Shown: positions 31,596 to 39,742 of the stretch, piece after piece
Position numbering within the stretch: the first letter of the stretch is position 1
Layout: each line of letters begins with the position of its first letter
Assembly (NCBI GenBank): GCA_017535865.1
Contig: JAFXTM010000090.1
Location: 1-45,271 of the forward strand
Source: Oscillospiraceae bacterium
GTDB lineage: Bacteria; Bacillota; Clostridia; Oscillospirales; Oscillospiraceae
Length of the DNA: 45,271 nt
Direction of reading: 5' to 3'
Position numbers and translations under genes: made by a program
Notes under the pieces: generated by a model
Database searches by the model: none
What the model was told of the DNA's origin: nothing
The model's input: only the letters and a program-made list of their open reading frames with translations

Positions 31596-34121
31596 TCAGC
31601 CGACCGTGAGCGTCATCTCCGCGCGGTGCCCTCCGTAGACGGCGGTGATGGTGACCGGCTCCCGGGAGGGGCGCAGCGTCTCCAGCACACAGCAGCCGTC
31701 CACCCGCACGGTGACGCGGGCCACGCTCTCATCCGAGCTCGACCACTCGGCCAGGACCTGCCCGCCCGGCGTGCACTGGGCGTAGAGCTCGTAGAACAGG
31801 CCGGCAGAAGTGGTGAAATCCGTGAGCGGGCGTCCGTTCAGGCGGATACTCAGCTCGCTCACCTCGGCCGGGTCCGGTTCATCGTACAGGTGATAGGCAA
31901 GGCCGGAATCGTTCGGCACCACGCTGACGGCGAGGGTATAGGTCTCCTTGAGGGTGTGGACCTCCACGCGCACCGGCGATGCGGTGGGGACCTTGGCGAG
32001 CAGGCAGGGCTGGCCGTCCTCACTGTTGAAGAGCTGGAGATACCCGGCGTCGAAAATGTCCATGCCGACCCCGGAGGGCCGGACACTGTCGAGTCCCAGA
32101 GCCGGGCGGATCGGGGCGATCATGCCGACCGGCACAGTGATCGCGGCGTCATACAGGAAATCCGCTTCTCCGCTGAGTCCGACCCGATAGCTCAGCATAG
32201 GGCCGCTCTTCGACGGCTCGGATTCGGCCATCTCGACATGCTCGAGAAAATGACGGACAGCCTCCGGACTGGTCCCGCCGTCGATGTCGTAGTAGCGCAG
32301 GACGACATCGGTATCGGACACTCTGCCGCGTGCCTCCGCCAGGAAATTGACCCAGCCATGGAGACTGTTGGGGCGCTCATAGCTCATCTGCAGGGGGCTG
32401 TCCGGCCCGGGATTGCGGCGCCAGCTCGCAAACAGCAGCTTTCCGTCCTCCTCGTTCGTCCAGACCGCGGCGAAGCGGGGACGCTCCAGCTCCGTGCCCA
32501 TGACGTATAGGATATCCCCCGACTGGAAGCGTGCGGGGAGTTCCGGCAGCGTCAGAAGCGGCGCGCCCCAGCGGGCGCTCAGCTCCTCCCGCGTGATCTG
32601 CTCATAGCCGCCGAGCTCGAGCGCTGAGAGGCGGCTCATGCGGACGACCGTCAGCTGCTGCGGACTGAGGAGGCTCTCCGCGGAAGCGAAGTGCATGCCC
32701 TCGGTCAGCTTGATGTAGCCTCCGATCGGCTCTTCGGCTTGATAATAGTGGAGGTCTACCCAGGTGCCCTCAAAGTCGAAGCTCGAATCGACCGTGGATT
32801 GGGACCAGGCATAGCGCGGGTAGCGGAGACCATCCGCCGGAGACGGATCCGCTTCCGCGGTGTAGGCGGGATCCGCTTCCGCCGCCCCGGGGCTCCAGCG
32901 TACGACCAGCGCTTTACGCCCGGCCTCGTCGTACCAGAGTTCCTTGATCCGGAGACGGCCGAGGCCGTCGTCCCAGACGAAGACATAGCCGCTGTCGGTC
33001 ATGTTCCGCTCCGCCCAGGGGAAGCGGAGGAGAGGCGCGTCATAGCTGCACGCATAGCCGACGTAGGTGAGGGGCCCGCCGTAGCTGCCGTCCGCGCTCT
33101 CGACGCGGATGAGCTCGGAGAGAAAATCGCTCCACTGGGCTGTGCGGTCAGGCCCCTGCATTTCCGAGGCCGCGTCCGCCGCATGCTCCATCGGATCGGT
33201 GAGGAAGCACACGCACAGCACCGCCGCGGCGAAGGCCGCCGCGAGATGGATCCAGAAAGTCGGTTTTTTATAGGCCAGTACGTTCCGGATGCGGAGCTTC
33301 ACATCGCTCTGCCCGAAGGCAAGCGGGCAGACGCCGGGGGTGTGACCGGGCATACTGCAGGAGAGCAGCGCCGCGGAATAGGCCTTCTTGATCTCCGGGC
33401 CCTGGGTGCGCAGGACGTGCTCGTCACAGGCGAGCTCGATGTCCCGGCAGAAGAGGACATAGGCCAGCCAGGCGAGCGGATGGAACCAGCAGAGCGCGAG
33501 GAACAGGAAACCGAAGGGCTTGACCCAGTCGTCGTTTCGGTCGATGTGTCCCTGCTCGTGGGCGAGTACCAGGGCCTGCGTCTCCTCGTCAAGGCCGAAG
33601 GGCAGATAGATCCGCGGCCGGAGCAGCCCCAGCACGAAGGGAGAGTCGATCCGGTCGGAGAGGCGGATGTTGTCCCGCAGCGGGACGGAGTCCGCCACAC
33701 GGCGGCGCAGCCGCAGATAGGAAACGACGGCGTAGAGCAGCATCGCCGCCATCCCGCAGAGCCAGAGGACGGCGCCGAGATGCACCCAGACCTGCAGCGG
33801 GTTCACACTATCGCCCACTGCGGGAGCGAAGCTCTCCGCCAACACGGGATTCACTGCCTGATCTACAGCGACGAAACCTGTCTGAATCGAGGGCTCGCTG
33901 CTCAGAAGGATCTCCGGGCGGATCGTCTGCGCCGAGGGGATCAGGCTATATGCAGTCTTTCGCAGGGACGGGAGCAGCAGCCGAAGAATGACAAGGCCCC
34001 AGAGATGACAGCGCTGCTGCTTCGGCGCTCTCCACAGCAGCGCGCGCAGCGCGACGACCGCCAGTACCAGCCAGCCCGCCGCGATGCTGCGGTTCAGCAG
34101 TTCGAGAAAGACAGCGTCCAT
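31596..34121 (-). CDS. BlaR1/MecR1-like M56 metalloprotease receptor with large C-terminal region
   Basis: An 841-residue membrane receptor. The N-terminal 310 residues are the M56 part: spans at about 15-30, 38-52, 112-135 and 205-225, the zinc motif HEQGH (188-192), the third ligand Glu229 in ELACDEH, WFHPLAW, and a last span at about 290-312 (LAAAFAAAVLCVCFLTD). The remaining 530 or so residues should lie outside. They lack the penicillin-binding signatures (no STxK, SxN or KTG set) and end in a region like a bacterial Ig-like (BIG2) domain: WSSSDESVARVTVRVDG and EPVTITAVYGG. It starts two bases after the BlaI-type repressor stop. Presumed action: ligand sensing outside, proteolytic inactivation of the repressor inside. 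The ligand is unknown. Confidence 0.88.
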   Translation of the reverse strand: MDAVFLELLNRSIAAGWLVLAVVALRALLWRAPKQQRCHLWGLVILRLLLPSLRKTAYSLIPSAQTIRPEILLSSEPSIQTGFVAVDQAVNPVLAESFAPAVGDSVNPLQVWVHLGAVLWLCGMAAMLLYAVVSYLRLRRRVADSVPLRDNIRLSDRIDSPFVLGLLRPRIYLPFGLDEETQALVLAHEQGHIDRNDDWVKPFGFLFLALCWFHPLAWLAYVLFCRDIELACDEHVLRTQGPEIKKAYSAALLSCSMPGHTPGVCPLAFGQSDVKLRIRNVLAYKKPTFWIHLAAAFAAAVLCVCFLTDPMEHAADAASEMQGPDRTAQWSDFLSELIRVESADGSYGGPLTYVGYACSYDAPLLRFPWAERNMTDSGYVFVWDDGLGRLRIKELWYDEAGRKALVVRWSPGAAEADPAYTAEADPSPADGLRYPRYAWSQSTVDSSFDFEGTWVDLHYYQAEEPIGGYIKLTEGMHFASAESLLSPQQLTVVRMSRLSALELGGYEQITREELSARWGAPLLTLPELPARFQSGDILYVMGTELERPRFAAVWTNEEDGKLLFASWRRNPGPDSPLQMSYERPNSLHGWVNFLAEARGRVSDTDVVLRYYDIDGGTSPEAVRHFLEHVEMAESEPSKSGPMLSYRVGLSGEADFLYDAAITVPVGMIAPIRPALGLDSVRPSGVGMDIFDAGYLQLFNSEDGQPCLLAKVPTASPVRVEVHTLKETYTLAVSVVPNDSGLAYHLYDEPDPAEVSELSIRLNGRPLTDFTTSAGLFYELYAQCTPGGQVLAEWSSSDESVARVTVRVDGCCVLETLRPSREPVTITAVYGGHRAEMTLTVG

Positions 34122-34123
34122 GC

Positions 34124-34483
34124 TCAGCCCTCCGTGTGTGCGTCGATCAGGCGGCGCAGCTCCTCCGCCTCGGCGGCGCTGAGCCCGCGGCGCGTGAAGG
34201 CGGCGACGAAGGCGGGCAGCGAGCCGTCAAAGGTCTTCTCCATCAGCTCGTCCACAGCGGCGGTCTGCGCCTGCTCCTTGCTGACAAGCGCCGTCACCAC
34301 CGCGTCCTCGCTCTTCACGACGCCGCGCTCGCTGAGGCGCTTGATGACCGTGTAGGTCGTGGCCTTGCTCCAGCCGAGCTTCTCCCGACAGAGCTTCGCC
34401 AGCTCCGTGCTCTTCACGGGCTCGTGTTCCCACAGGATGCAGCAGAAGCGGTATTCACTTTCAAATATCTTCGGTGTCTCCAT
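34124..34483 (-). CDS. blaI: BlaI/MecI-family repressor
   Basis: A 119-residue winged-helix repressor. Pattern: IFESEYRFCCILWEHEPVKS, GWSKATTYTVIKRLSERGVV (recognition helix and wing), then the dimerising helices (about 75-119, LVSKEQAQTAAVDELMEKTF, SAAEAEELRRLIDAH). BlaI-type repressors bind paired dyads and are cut by a cognate M56 protease, which is the next gene. The ATG at 34483 is preceded by GGGGAGGAACTCCT. Its promoter is overlaid by a long paired dyad, so autorepression is expected. The symbol denotes the family; I see no beta-lactamase gene and do not claim resistance function. Confidence 0.9.
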   Translation of the reverse strand: METPKIFESEYRFCCILWEHEPVKSTELAKLCREKLGWSKATTYTVIKRLSERGVVKSEDAVVTALVSKEQAQTAAVDELMEKTFDGSLPAFVAAFTRRGLSAAEAEELRRLIDAHTEG

Positions 34484-34509
34484 AGGAGTTCCTCCCCGAC
34501 AAAAAATAA

Positions 34510-34551
34510 GTCGAACGCGTTAGACCTTACATGCAGTCTAACGCGTTCGAC
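34510..34551. promoter_or_regulatory. Twin operator for the BlaI-type repressor, also a terminator-like repeat
   Basis: Perfect 16-bp inverted repeat (34510-34525 with 34536-34551), 10-base spacer. Each arm is itself an imperfect palindrome around CGCG (14 of 16), giving two dyads 26 bases apart centre to centre. One dyad sits between the -35 and -10 boxes, the other downstream of the start. On the minus strand the repeat is followed by TTATTTTTTG, so an RNA spanning it would form an intrinsic terminator, serving the transporter operon that ends at 34587. Confidence 0.82.
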
Positions 34552-34563
34552 CATATTTGTCAA
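34535..34563 (-). promoter_or_regulatory. Promoter of the blaI-M56 operon
   Basis: TTGACA at 34558-34563, 17-base spacer, TAGACT at 34535-34540. The start of transcription should fall at about 34528, within the spacer of the operator repeat. Confidence 0.8.
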
Positions 34564-34586
34564 GTGCCTTTATGAGAAATTAAGAT

Positions 34587-35570
34587 TTATCGCTCCTCAC
34601 GGAAGTAGGCGAGGCCCAGGGAGGCGGGGGGCTGGTTCTCGCGCTTGTTGCGCAGAGAGGAGAGCACCAGCACGATGATCGTCACCACATAGGGCAGCAT
34701 CTTGTAGAGCTCCTTGACGGCGAGGTTCATGCCCGAGGGGATGTACATGTGCAGGATGTACAGGCCGCCGAAGAGAAAGGAGGCCAGCACGCCGACGTTC
34801 GGCCGCCAGACCGTGAAGATGACCAGCGCGATGGCGAGCCAGCCGCGGTCGCCGAAGGCGTCGTTGGCCCAGACGCCGGAGGCGTAGTCCATGACGTAGT
34901 AGAGCCCGCCGAGCCCGGCGATCATGGAGCCGGTGCAGGTGGCGATGTATTTGTACTTCGAGACGTTGATGCCCGCGGCGTCGGCGGTGTTGGGATTCTC
35001 ACCCACGGCGCGCAGATGCAGGCCGACGCGGGTGCGGTTGAGGACCCAGGCCACGGTCAGGGCGATGATGACGGCGACATAGGCCAGAAAGCCGTAGGAG
35101 AGCACGAGCCTGCCGAAGACGCCCGCCTTCTCGGCCGCGGGAAGCGAGGTGCGGAAAGCGTTGCTCGTGGCGGAGAGGATGATCGAGGGCAGGGAGCTGC
35201 CGGAGAGCTTGATGAGCGAGCCGCCGAAGAAGTTGCCGAAGCCCACGCCGAAGGTCGTGAGCGCGAGGCCCGTCACGTTCTGGTTGGCGCGCAGCGTCAC
35301 GGTGAGGAAGCAGTACAGCAGGCCCATCAGGAGCGAACCGAGCAGGCAGCAGCCCAGCGGGATCAGGATCCCCGGGAGCGGGCGGAAATTCCCGGACTGT
35401 TCATAGAAGAAAGAGCCGATGACGCCCGAGATCGCGCCGACGTACATGATGCCGGGGATACCGAGGTTCAGGTTGCCGGACTTCTCGGTCAGGGTCTCGC
35501 CAGTGCTTCCGAGCAGCAGGGGGATGCCCTGGACGACGGCGCGGGGGATAAAGGAAATGAAATCGAACAT
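34587..35570 (-). CDS. Nucleoside/purine ABC transporter permease (NupQ/YufQ type)
   Basis: A 327-residue permease with about eight to ten hydrophobic spans, of the branched-chain/BMP-associated family. Landmarks: IPLLLGSTGETLTEKSGNLN at about 16-35, the family block LNLGIPGIMYVGA, FGVGFGNFFGGSL, VLNRTRVGLHLRAVGENPNT and DAAGINVSKYKYI, the last two being the cytoplasmic coupling region. It forms a heterodimer with the permease encoded just upstream, from which it is separated by four bases. It is the last gene of the binding protein-ATPase-permease-permease operon. The substrate is inferred to be a purine nucleoside or base from the guanine riboswitch upstream. Confidence 0.9.
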   Translation of the reverse strand: MFDFISFIPRAVVQGIPLLLGSTGETLTEKSGNLNLGIPGIMYVGAISGVIGSFFYEQSGNFRPLPGILIPLGCCLLGSLLMGLLYCFLTVTLRANQNVTGLALTTFGVGFGNFFGGSLIKLSGSSLPSIILSATSNAFRTSLPAAEKAGVFGRLVLSYGFLAYVAVIIALTVAWVLNRTRVGLHLRAVGENPNTADAAGINVSKYKYIATCTGSMIAGLGGLYYVMDYASGVWANDAFGDRGWLAIALVIFTVWRPNVGVLASFLFGGLYILHMYIPSGMNLAVKELYKMLPYVVTIIVLVLSSLRNKRENQPPASLGLAYFREER

Positions 35571-35574
35571 CGTC

Positions 35575-36675
35575 TCAGCCCTCCTTGCCGCCGGACTTCC
35601 GGAAGTGGATCTGATAGTTGATGAAGAACTCGCTGCCGATGATGAAGAAGAGGATCAAGCCCGTGAGGATGTCGCCGAAGGAGCGGTTGAGGCCGAACTT
35701 GGTGGCGATCTCGCCCGAGCCGCGCCCCAGGAAGACGATCAGGAAGCTGGTGAGGATCATCCAGATCGGGTTGAACTTCGCCAGCCACGACACCATGACC
35801 GCGGTGAAGCCGCGCCCGTCCACGATGGTGGTGGTCAGCGTGTGGTTGGTGCTGCCGACGAGCAGCAGGCCCGCCAGACCGCAGACCGCACCGGAGAGCA
35901 GCATCGTGCGGATGATGACCCGATCGACCTTGATGCCGACGTAGCGGGCGGTGCGCTCGCTCTCGCCGACGACGGCGATCTCGTAGCCGTGCTTGGAGTA
36001 GTTGAGGTAGATGTACATCGCGACGCACACGATCGCGACGATCAGGATGTTCAGCAGATATTTGTAGCTGCCGATCTGGGGGAACCAGCCGATCTCCGTG
36101 CTGGGGTTGATGACGCCGATGGTGCCCGAGCCCTTGGGGGATTCCCAGACCACGCAGTAGTAGGCGACGAGCTGGGTGGCGACGTAGTTCATCATCAGGG
36201 TGAAGAGCGTCTCGTTGGTGTTCCACCTGGCCTTGAAGACGGCGGGGATGGCCGCCCAGAGCGCGCCGGCCGCGAGGGACGCGACGCACATGCAGGCGAT
36301 CACGGCCCAGTTCGGCAGCGTCTTGCCCAGCAGGATCATGCAGGCCGCGGCGGCGAGACCGCCGATCAGCGCCTGGCCCTCGGCACCGAGGTTCCAGCAG
36401 CGCATGCGGAAGGCGGGCGTCACGGCGAGCGAGACGCACAGCAGCATCGCGATGTTCTGCAGCAGCACCCAGATCTTGCGGGGCGAGCCGAAAGAGCCGT
36501 TGATGATCGCGGCATAGACCTGGATGGGGTTCTGCCCGGTGACGAGCGAGGTGATGACGCCGCAGGCAACGAGCGCGAGCAGCAGCGCGGCGGCGCGGAT
36601 GGCCCAGGCCTTGTACCAGGGCAGCAGACCGCGCTTGGAGACGTGGAAGAGCGGCGTACGGGTCTTGTTATTCAT
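35575..36675 (-). CDS. Nucleoside/purine ABC transporter permease (NupP/YufP type)
   Basis: A 366-residue permease, first partner of the pair. About nine spans. Family patterns: NPIQVYAAIINGSFGSPRKI, RCWNLGAEGQALIGGLAAAA, NTNETLFTLMMNYVATQLVA, the coupling region YSKHGYEIAVVGESERTARY, and GRGFTAVMVSWLAKFNPI. Its start overlaps the end of the ATPase gene by eight bases, and the second permease follows after four bases, so the three are translated together. The substrate is inferred from the operon riboswitch. Confidence 0.9.
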   Translation of the reverse strand: MNNKTRTPLFHVSKRGLLPWYKAWAIRAAALLLALVACGVITSLVTGQNPIQVYAAIINGSFGSPRKIWVLLQNIAMLLCVSLAVTPAFRMRCWNLGAEGQALIGGLAAAACMILLGKTLPNWAVIACMCVASLAAGALWAAIPAVFKARWNTNETLFTLMMNYVATQLVAYYCVVWESPKGSGTIGVINPSTEIGWFPQIGSYKYLLNILIVAIVCVAMYIYLNYSKHGYEIAVVGESERTARYVGIKVDRVIIRTMLLSGAVCGLAGLLLVGSTNHTLTTTIVDGRGFTAVMVSWLAKFNPIWMILTSFLIVFLGRGSGEIATKFGLNRSFGDILTGLILFFIIGSEFFINYQIHFRKSGGKEG

Positions 36676-38197
36676 GCGCGTTTCCTCCGAGCTTCGTCAT
36701 CATCATGCCGACGTCGCGCTTCTTCGCGCCGCGGCCGGGCACGATGCCCGAGACCTTGCCGCCGCAGAGCACGAGGATGCGGTCGGCGAGCTCCAGCAGC
36801 ACGTCGAGATCCTCGCCCACGTAGATGACGGCGACGCCGTTCTTCTTCTGTTTGTTGATCAGGTCGTAGATCGTGTAGGACGAGTTGATGTCCAGCCCGC
36901 GCACGGCGTAGGCGGTCAGCAGCACGGTCGGCGCCGAGGCGATCTCGCGCCCGACGAGCACCTTCTGCACATTGCCGCCGGAGAGGCGGCGCACCGGCGT
37001 GGTGATGCCGGGGGTGACGACGTCCAGCTCCTCCACCACGTCCAGCGCGAGCTGGCGCGGGGTCTTGCGGTCGGTAAAGACGGAACGGCCGCTGCGGAAG
37101 GAGCGGAGCATCATGTTGTCGCCGAGGTCCATGTTCGCCACGAGGCCCATGCCCAGGCGGTCCTCCGGCACGAAGGAGAGGGAGACGCCCATGCGCTGGA
37201 TAGCCAGCGGGTCCTTGCCGATCAGCTGCTCGGCCGAGCCGTCGTCCCCGATGTATTCGATGCTGCCCTTCTCCACGGGCTGCAGGCCCGCGATGGACTC
37301 GAGCAGCTCCTTCTGGCCGCAGCCGGAGATGCCCGCGATGCCGAGGATCTCGCCGGAGTTGGCGGTGAAGGACACGTCGTCGAGCTTGAGGATGCCGTCG
37401 ATGCTGCGCACGGTCAGGCCCTTGACCACGATCCGCGGCTTGGGGTCCACCGGCTCGGGCCGGTCGATGTTCAGCGTCACGGCGTGGCCGACCATCATGT
37501 TGGTCATCTCCTGGGCGTTCGTGGTCTTCGTCGGCATGTCGCCGATGAACTGCCCGTGGCGCAGCACGGCCACGCGGTCGGAGAGCGCCTCCACCTCGTG
37601 CATCTTGTGGGTGATGATGACGATGGCCTTGTTGTCGTCGCGCATATTGCGCAGTACGGCGAAGAGCTTGTCGGTCTCCTGCGGGGTCAGCACGGCGGTG
37701 GGCTCGTCCAGGATCAGAATGTCCGCGCCGCGGTAGAGCACCTTCACGATCTCGACCGTCTGCTTCTGACTCACGGACATGTCGTAGATCTTCTGCTCGG
37801 GGTCCACCTCGAAGCCGTAGGCGTCGCAGATCTCGCGGATCTTCTTCGCGGCGGCCTTCAGATCGAGCTTGCCGGGCAGACCGAGCACGACGTTCTCCGC
37901 CGCCGTCAGCACGTCGACCAGCTTGAAATGCTGGTGGATCATGCCAATGCCGAGATCGAAGGCGTCCTTCGGGGAACGGATCACGACGTCCTTTCCGTCG
38001 ATGCTGATCTCGCCCTCGTCCGGGAAGTAGATGCCGGAGAGCATGTTCATCAGCGTCGTCTTGCCGGAGCCGTTCTCACCCAGCAGGGCGAGGATCTCGC
38101 CGCGGTAGATGTCCAGCCAGACCTTGTCGTTGGCCACGACGGGCCCGAAGGTCTTGGTGATGTTTCGCATTTTGACGGCGGGGGTCTTGTTGTCCAA
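36668..38197 (-). CDS. Nucleoside/purine ABC transporter ATPase (NupO/YufO type), TTG start
   Basis: A 509-residue tandem nucleotide-binding protein energising the permease pair. First domain: Walker A GENGSGKTT (about 40-48), MSVSQKQTVEIVK at the signature, and ILILDEPTAVLTPQE as Walker B. Second domain: GISGCGQKE in place of Walker A, an intact LSGGNVQK signature, and a degenerate Walker B (VLLTAYAVRGLD). One intact and one degenerate half is usual in this family. The TTG at 38197 is chosen because GGAAGGAGG lies nine bases before it and family homology begins there (AVKMRNITKTFG); the frame extends further but crosses two hairpins. Confidence 0.9.
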   Translation of the reverse strand: MDNKTPAVKMRNITKTFGPVVANDKVWLDIYRGEILALLGENGSGKTTLMNMLSGIYFPDEGEISIDGKDVVIRSPKDAFDLGIGMIHQHFKLVDVLTAAENVVLGLPGKLDLKAAAKKIREICDAYGFEVDPEQKIYDMSVSQKQTVEIVKVLYRGADILILDEPTAVLTPQETDKLFAVLRNMRDDNKAIVIITHKMHEVEALSDRVAVLRHGQFIGDMPTKTTNAQEMTNMMVGHAVTLNIDRPEPVDPKPRIVVKGLTVRSIDGILKLDDVSFTANSGEILGIAGISGCGQKELLESIAGLQPVEKGSIEYIGDDGSAEQLIGKDPLAIQRMGVSLSFVPEDRLGMGLVANMDLGDNMMLRSFRSGRSVFTDRKTPRQLALDVVEELDVVTPGITTPVRRLSGGNVQKVLVGREIASAPTVLLTAYAVRGLDINSSYTIYDLINKQKKNGVAVIYVGEDLDVLLELADRILVLCGGKVSGIVPGRGAKKRDVGMMMTKLGGNAHE

Positions 38198-38246
38198 GGC
38201 GGTCGTCCTCCTTCCGGGGCAAAGTGAAAAGCGCATGAAATGCTGC

Positions 38247-38288
38247 AAAGGGCAGCGCGGCGGCGGGAACGTCACTGCGCTGCCCTTT
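38247..38288. terminator. Intercistronic hairpin, copy 2
   Basis: Perfect 12-bp arms AAAGGGCAGCGC (38247-38258) and 38277-38288 with an 18-base loop, between the binding-protein gene and the ATPase gene. Second of two hairpins in a 146-base gap. Confidence 0.55.
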
Positions 38289-38298
38289 ACAGCAGGGG

Positions 38299-38330
38299 CT
38301 CCGCACTCCCGCCGGAGCGGGAGTGCGGAG
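38299..38330. terminator. Intercistronic hairpin, copy 1
   Basis: Perfect 14-bp stem (38299-38312 with 38317-38330), CGGA loop, 14 bases after the stop codon of the binding-protein gene. No T-run on the minus strand, so a stabiliser or leaky attenuator. Confidence 0.7.
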
Positions 38331-38343
38331 AAGAGAGACAAGA

Positions 38344-39525
38344 TCAGGCGTCGATGTTGGTGATGCCGTCGATGAACAGATCAAAGTAAGGAGCGCTGCG
38401 GTACTCGGACTCGTGGAAGTAGCCGTCGGCAATGACGTTGGTCTCGGGGACAAAGTCGCCCATGTCGTCCACGTCGGCCAGATACTCGGTCAGGGTCTCG
38501 CCGTTCGCGGTGAAGGTGGCGGTGTCAAAGACCTTCAGGGAGCCGTCCAGCAGAGCGGCCTTGACTTCCTCGAGCTTCTCCACGGTGCCGGCGGCGGCGG
38601 CCTGCTCATTGACCTCGGTCAGCAGGACGGAGTCGGTGGCGATGGTGCCGGTCCAGTCGGCGGGGATCTCCTCACCGTTGGCGACGCAGGTCATGGCAAA
38701 CTCCATGTAGGGAGCCCAGTTGATGCGGGAGGCGACGATGAAGGTGTTGGGGCAGGCGTCGGCGGCGGAGCCGTTATAGAACACGAAGGGGATGCCGTTG
38801 GACTCGCACTCGGTGGGAGCGCCCATGGAGTCGGCATGCTCGGAGAGCAGCACGCAGCCGTTGGAGATGAGCTTGATGGCGCCTTCCTTCTCGAGGGTCG
38901 GGTCATACCAGGAGTTGGTGAAGGTCACCTGCATGGTGGCGGAGGGGCAGACGTAGCGGACGCCCAGGAAGAAGGAGGTGAAGCCGGAGACGACCTCGGC
39001 ATAGGGGAACGCGCCGACGTAGCCGACCAGAGCCTGGTCCTCGGTGATGGCGCCGCTCTCGATCATCTCGTTGAGCTTCAGGCCCGCGGCGACGCCGCCC
39101 AGGAAGCGGCCCTCATAGATGGAGGCGAAAGCGTTGTGGTAGTTGGCCAGGCCCACGGTGTGCGCCTGGGTGCCGGTGGCGTGGCAGAATTCGACCTCGG
39201 GGAATTCCTTGGCGGCCTGGATCAGGAAGGGCTCGTGGCCGAAAGAGTCGGCAAAGATGAAGTTGCAGCCCTCGTCGACGAGCTCGGCGGCGGCGTCATA
39301 GCACTCCTGGCCCTCGGGGATGCCGGTCTTGAGCAGGTACTCGACGCCCAGATTCTCGCAGGCTTCCTTGGCGGCGTTGATGAAGTTCAGGTCATAGGTG
39401 GAGTTCTCGTCATGCAGGAAAATGAAGCCGGCCTTGACGGTGGTCTCGGCGGAGGCGGCGGGAGCGAAGGCGCCCAGGGCCACGACCATGACGACGGCGA
39501 GCATCAGCGCGATGAGCTTTTTCAT
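38344..39525 (-). CDS. BMP-family nucleoside/purine-binding protein
   Basis: A 393-residue extracytoplasmic substrate-binding protein of the basic membrane protein (Bmp/PnrA/Med) family. The signal peptide MKKLIALMLAVVMVVALGAF is cleaved probably after PAASA, with no lipobox cysteine. Family features: VKAGFIFLHDENSTYDLNFI, IFADSFGHEPFLIQAAKEFP, EFCHATGT, AFASIYEGRFLGGVAAGLK (the RYLAG-like block), VGYVGAFPYAEVVSGFTSFF and WYDPTLEKEGAIKLISNG. BMP proteins bind nucleosides or purines. It is the first gene of the operon, preceded by TAAGGAGA and by a guanine riboswitch, and followed by two hairpins that may favour its expression over the membrane genes. Confidence 0.93.
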   Translation of the reverse strand: MKKLIALMLAVVMVVALGAFAPAASAETTVKAGFIFLHDENSTYDLNFINAAKEACENLGVEYLLKTGIPEGQECYDAAAELVDEGCNFIFADSFGHEPFLIQAAKEFPEVEFCHATGTQAHTVGLANYHNAFASIYEGRFLGGVAAGLKLNEMIESGAITEDQALVGYVGAFPYAEVVSGFTSFFLGVRYVCPSATMQVTFTNSWYDPTLEKEGAIKLISNGCVLLSEHADSMGAPTECESNGIPFVFYNGSAADACPNTFIVASRINWAPYMEFAMTCVANGEEIPADWTGTIATDSVLLTEVNEQAAAAGTVEKLEEVKAALLDGSLKVFDTATFTANGETLTEYLADVDDMGDFVPETNVIADGYFHESEYRSAPYFDLFIDGITNIDA

Positions 39526-39567
39526 GTGTTTTTCTCCTTAATAATAAAAGATTTTGTGGATGTATCA

Positions 39568-39602
39568 GTGCCGGGGGAGAGGCGGAGGCCTCTCCCCGGC
39601 AC
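39568..39602. other. Long GC-rich hairpin in the BMP leader
   Basis: Stem of about 15 bp with one bulged G (GTGCCGGGG on one side, CCCCGGCAC on the other, 39568-39602), 42 bases before the BMP start codon. No T-run follows. It may protect the message from 5' decay or separate riboswitch and ribosome site; its role is not known. Confidence 0.5.
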
Positions 39603-39695
39603 ACCTAAACCGCTGCTGCGGAAAAGGGCGGGGCCGGGGCGGCGAAAAGCCGCAGAAAACAAAAACGGAGAGCGGACCGCAGTCCCTCCCCAAAG

Positions 39696-39735
39696 AAAAA
39701 CAGAGACTCCGACGCTCCGAAGAGAGCCGGCTCTG
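39696..39735 (-). terminator. Riboswitch expression platform: intrinsic terminator
   Basis: On the minus strand CAGAG, CCGGC, CTC, a TTCG tetraloop, GAG, GTCGG and CTCTG fold into a stem with one mismatch and one three-base bulge, followed by TTTTTC. The 3' strand of the aptamer P1 (CGAAGA) can instead pair with TCTTCG in the terminator loop (39718-39723), which would act as the antiterminator when no ligand is bound. Confidence 0.75.
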
Positions 39736-39742
39736 GAGTTTT

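Noticed and set aside
34510-34551. SOS (LexA) boxes in the blaI upstream repeat
   Set aside because: The arms contain CGAACGCGTT, but the second half does not give GTTYG at the right distance. The paired symmetric design and the adjacent BlaI-type gene explain the site better.
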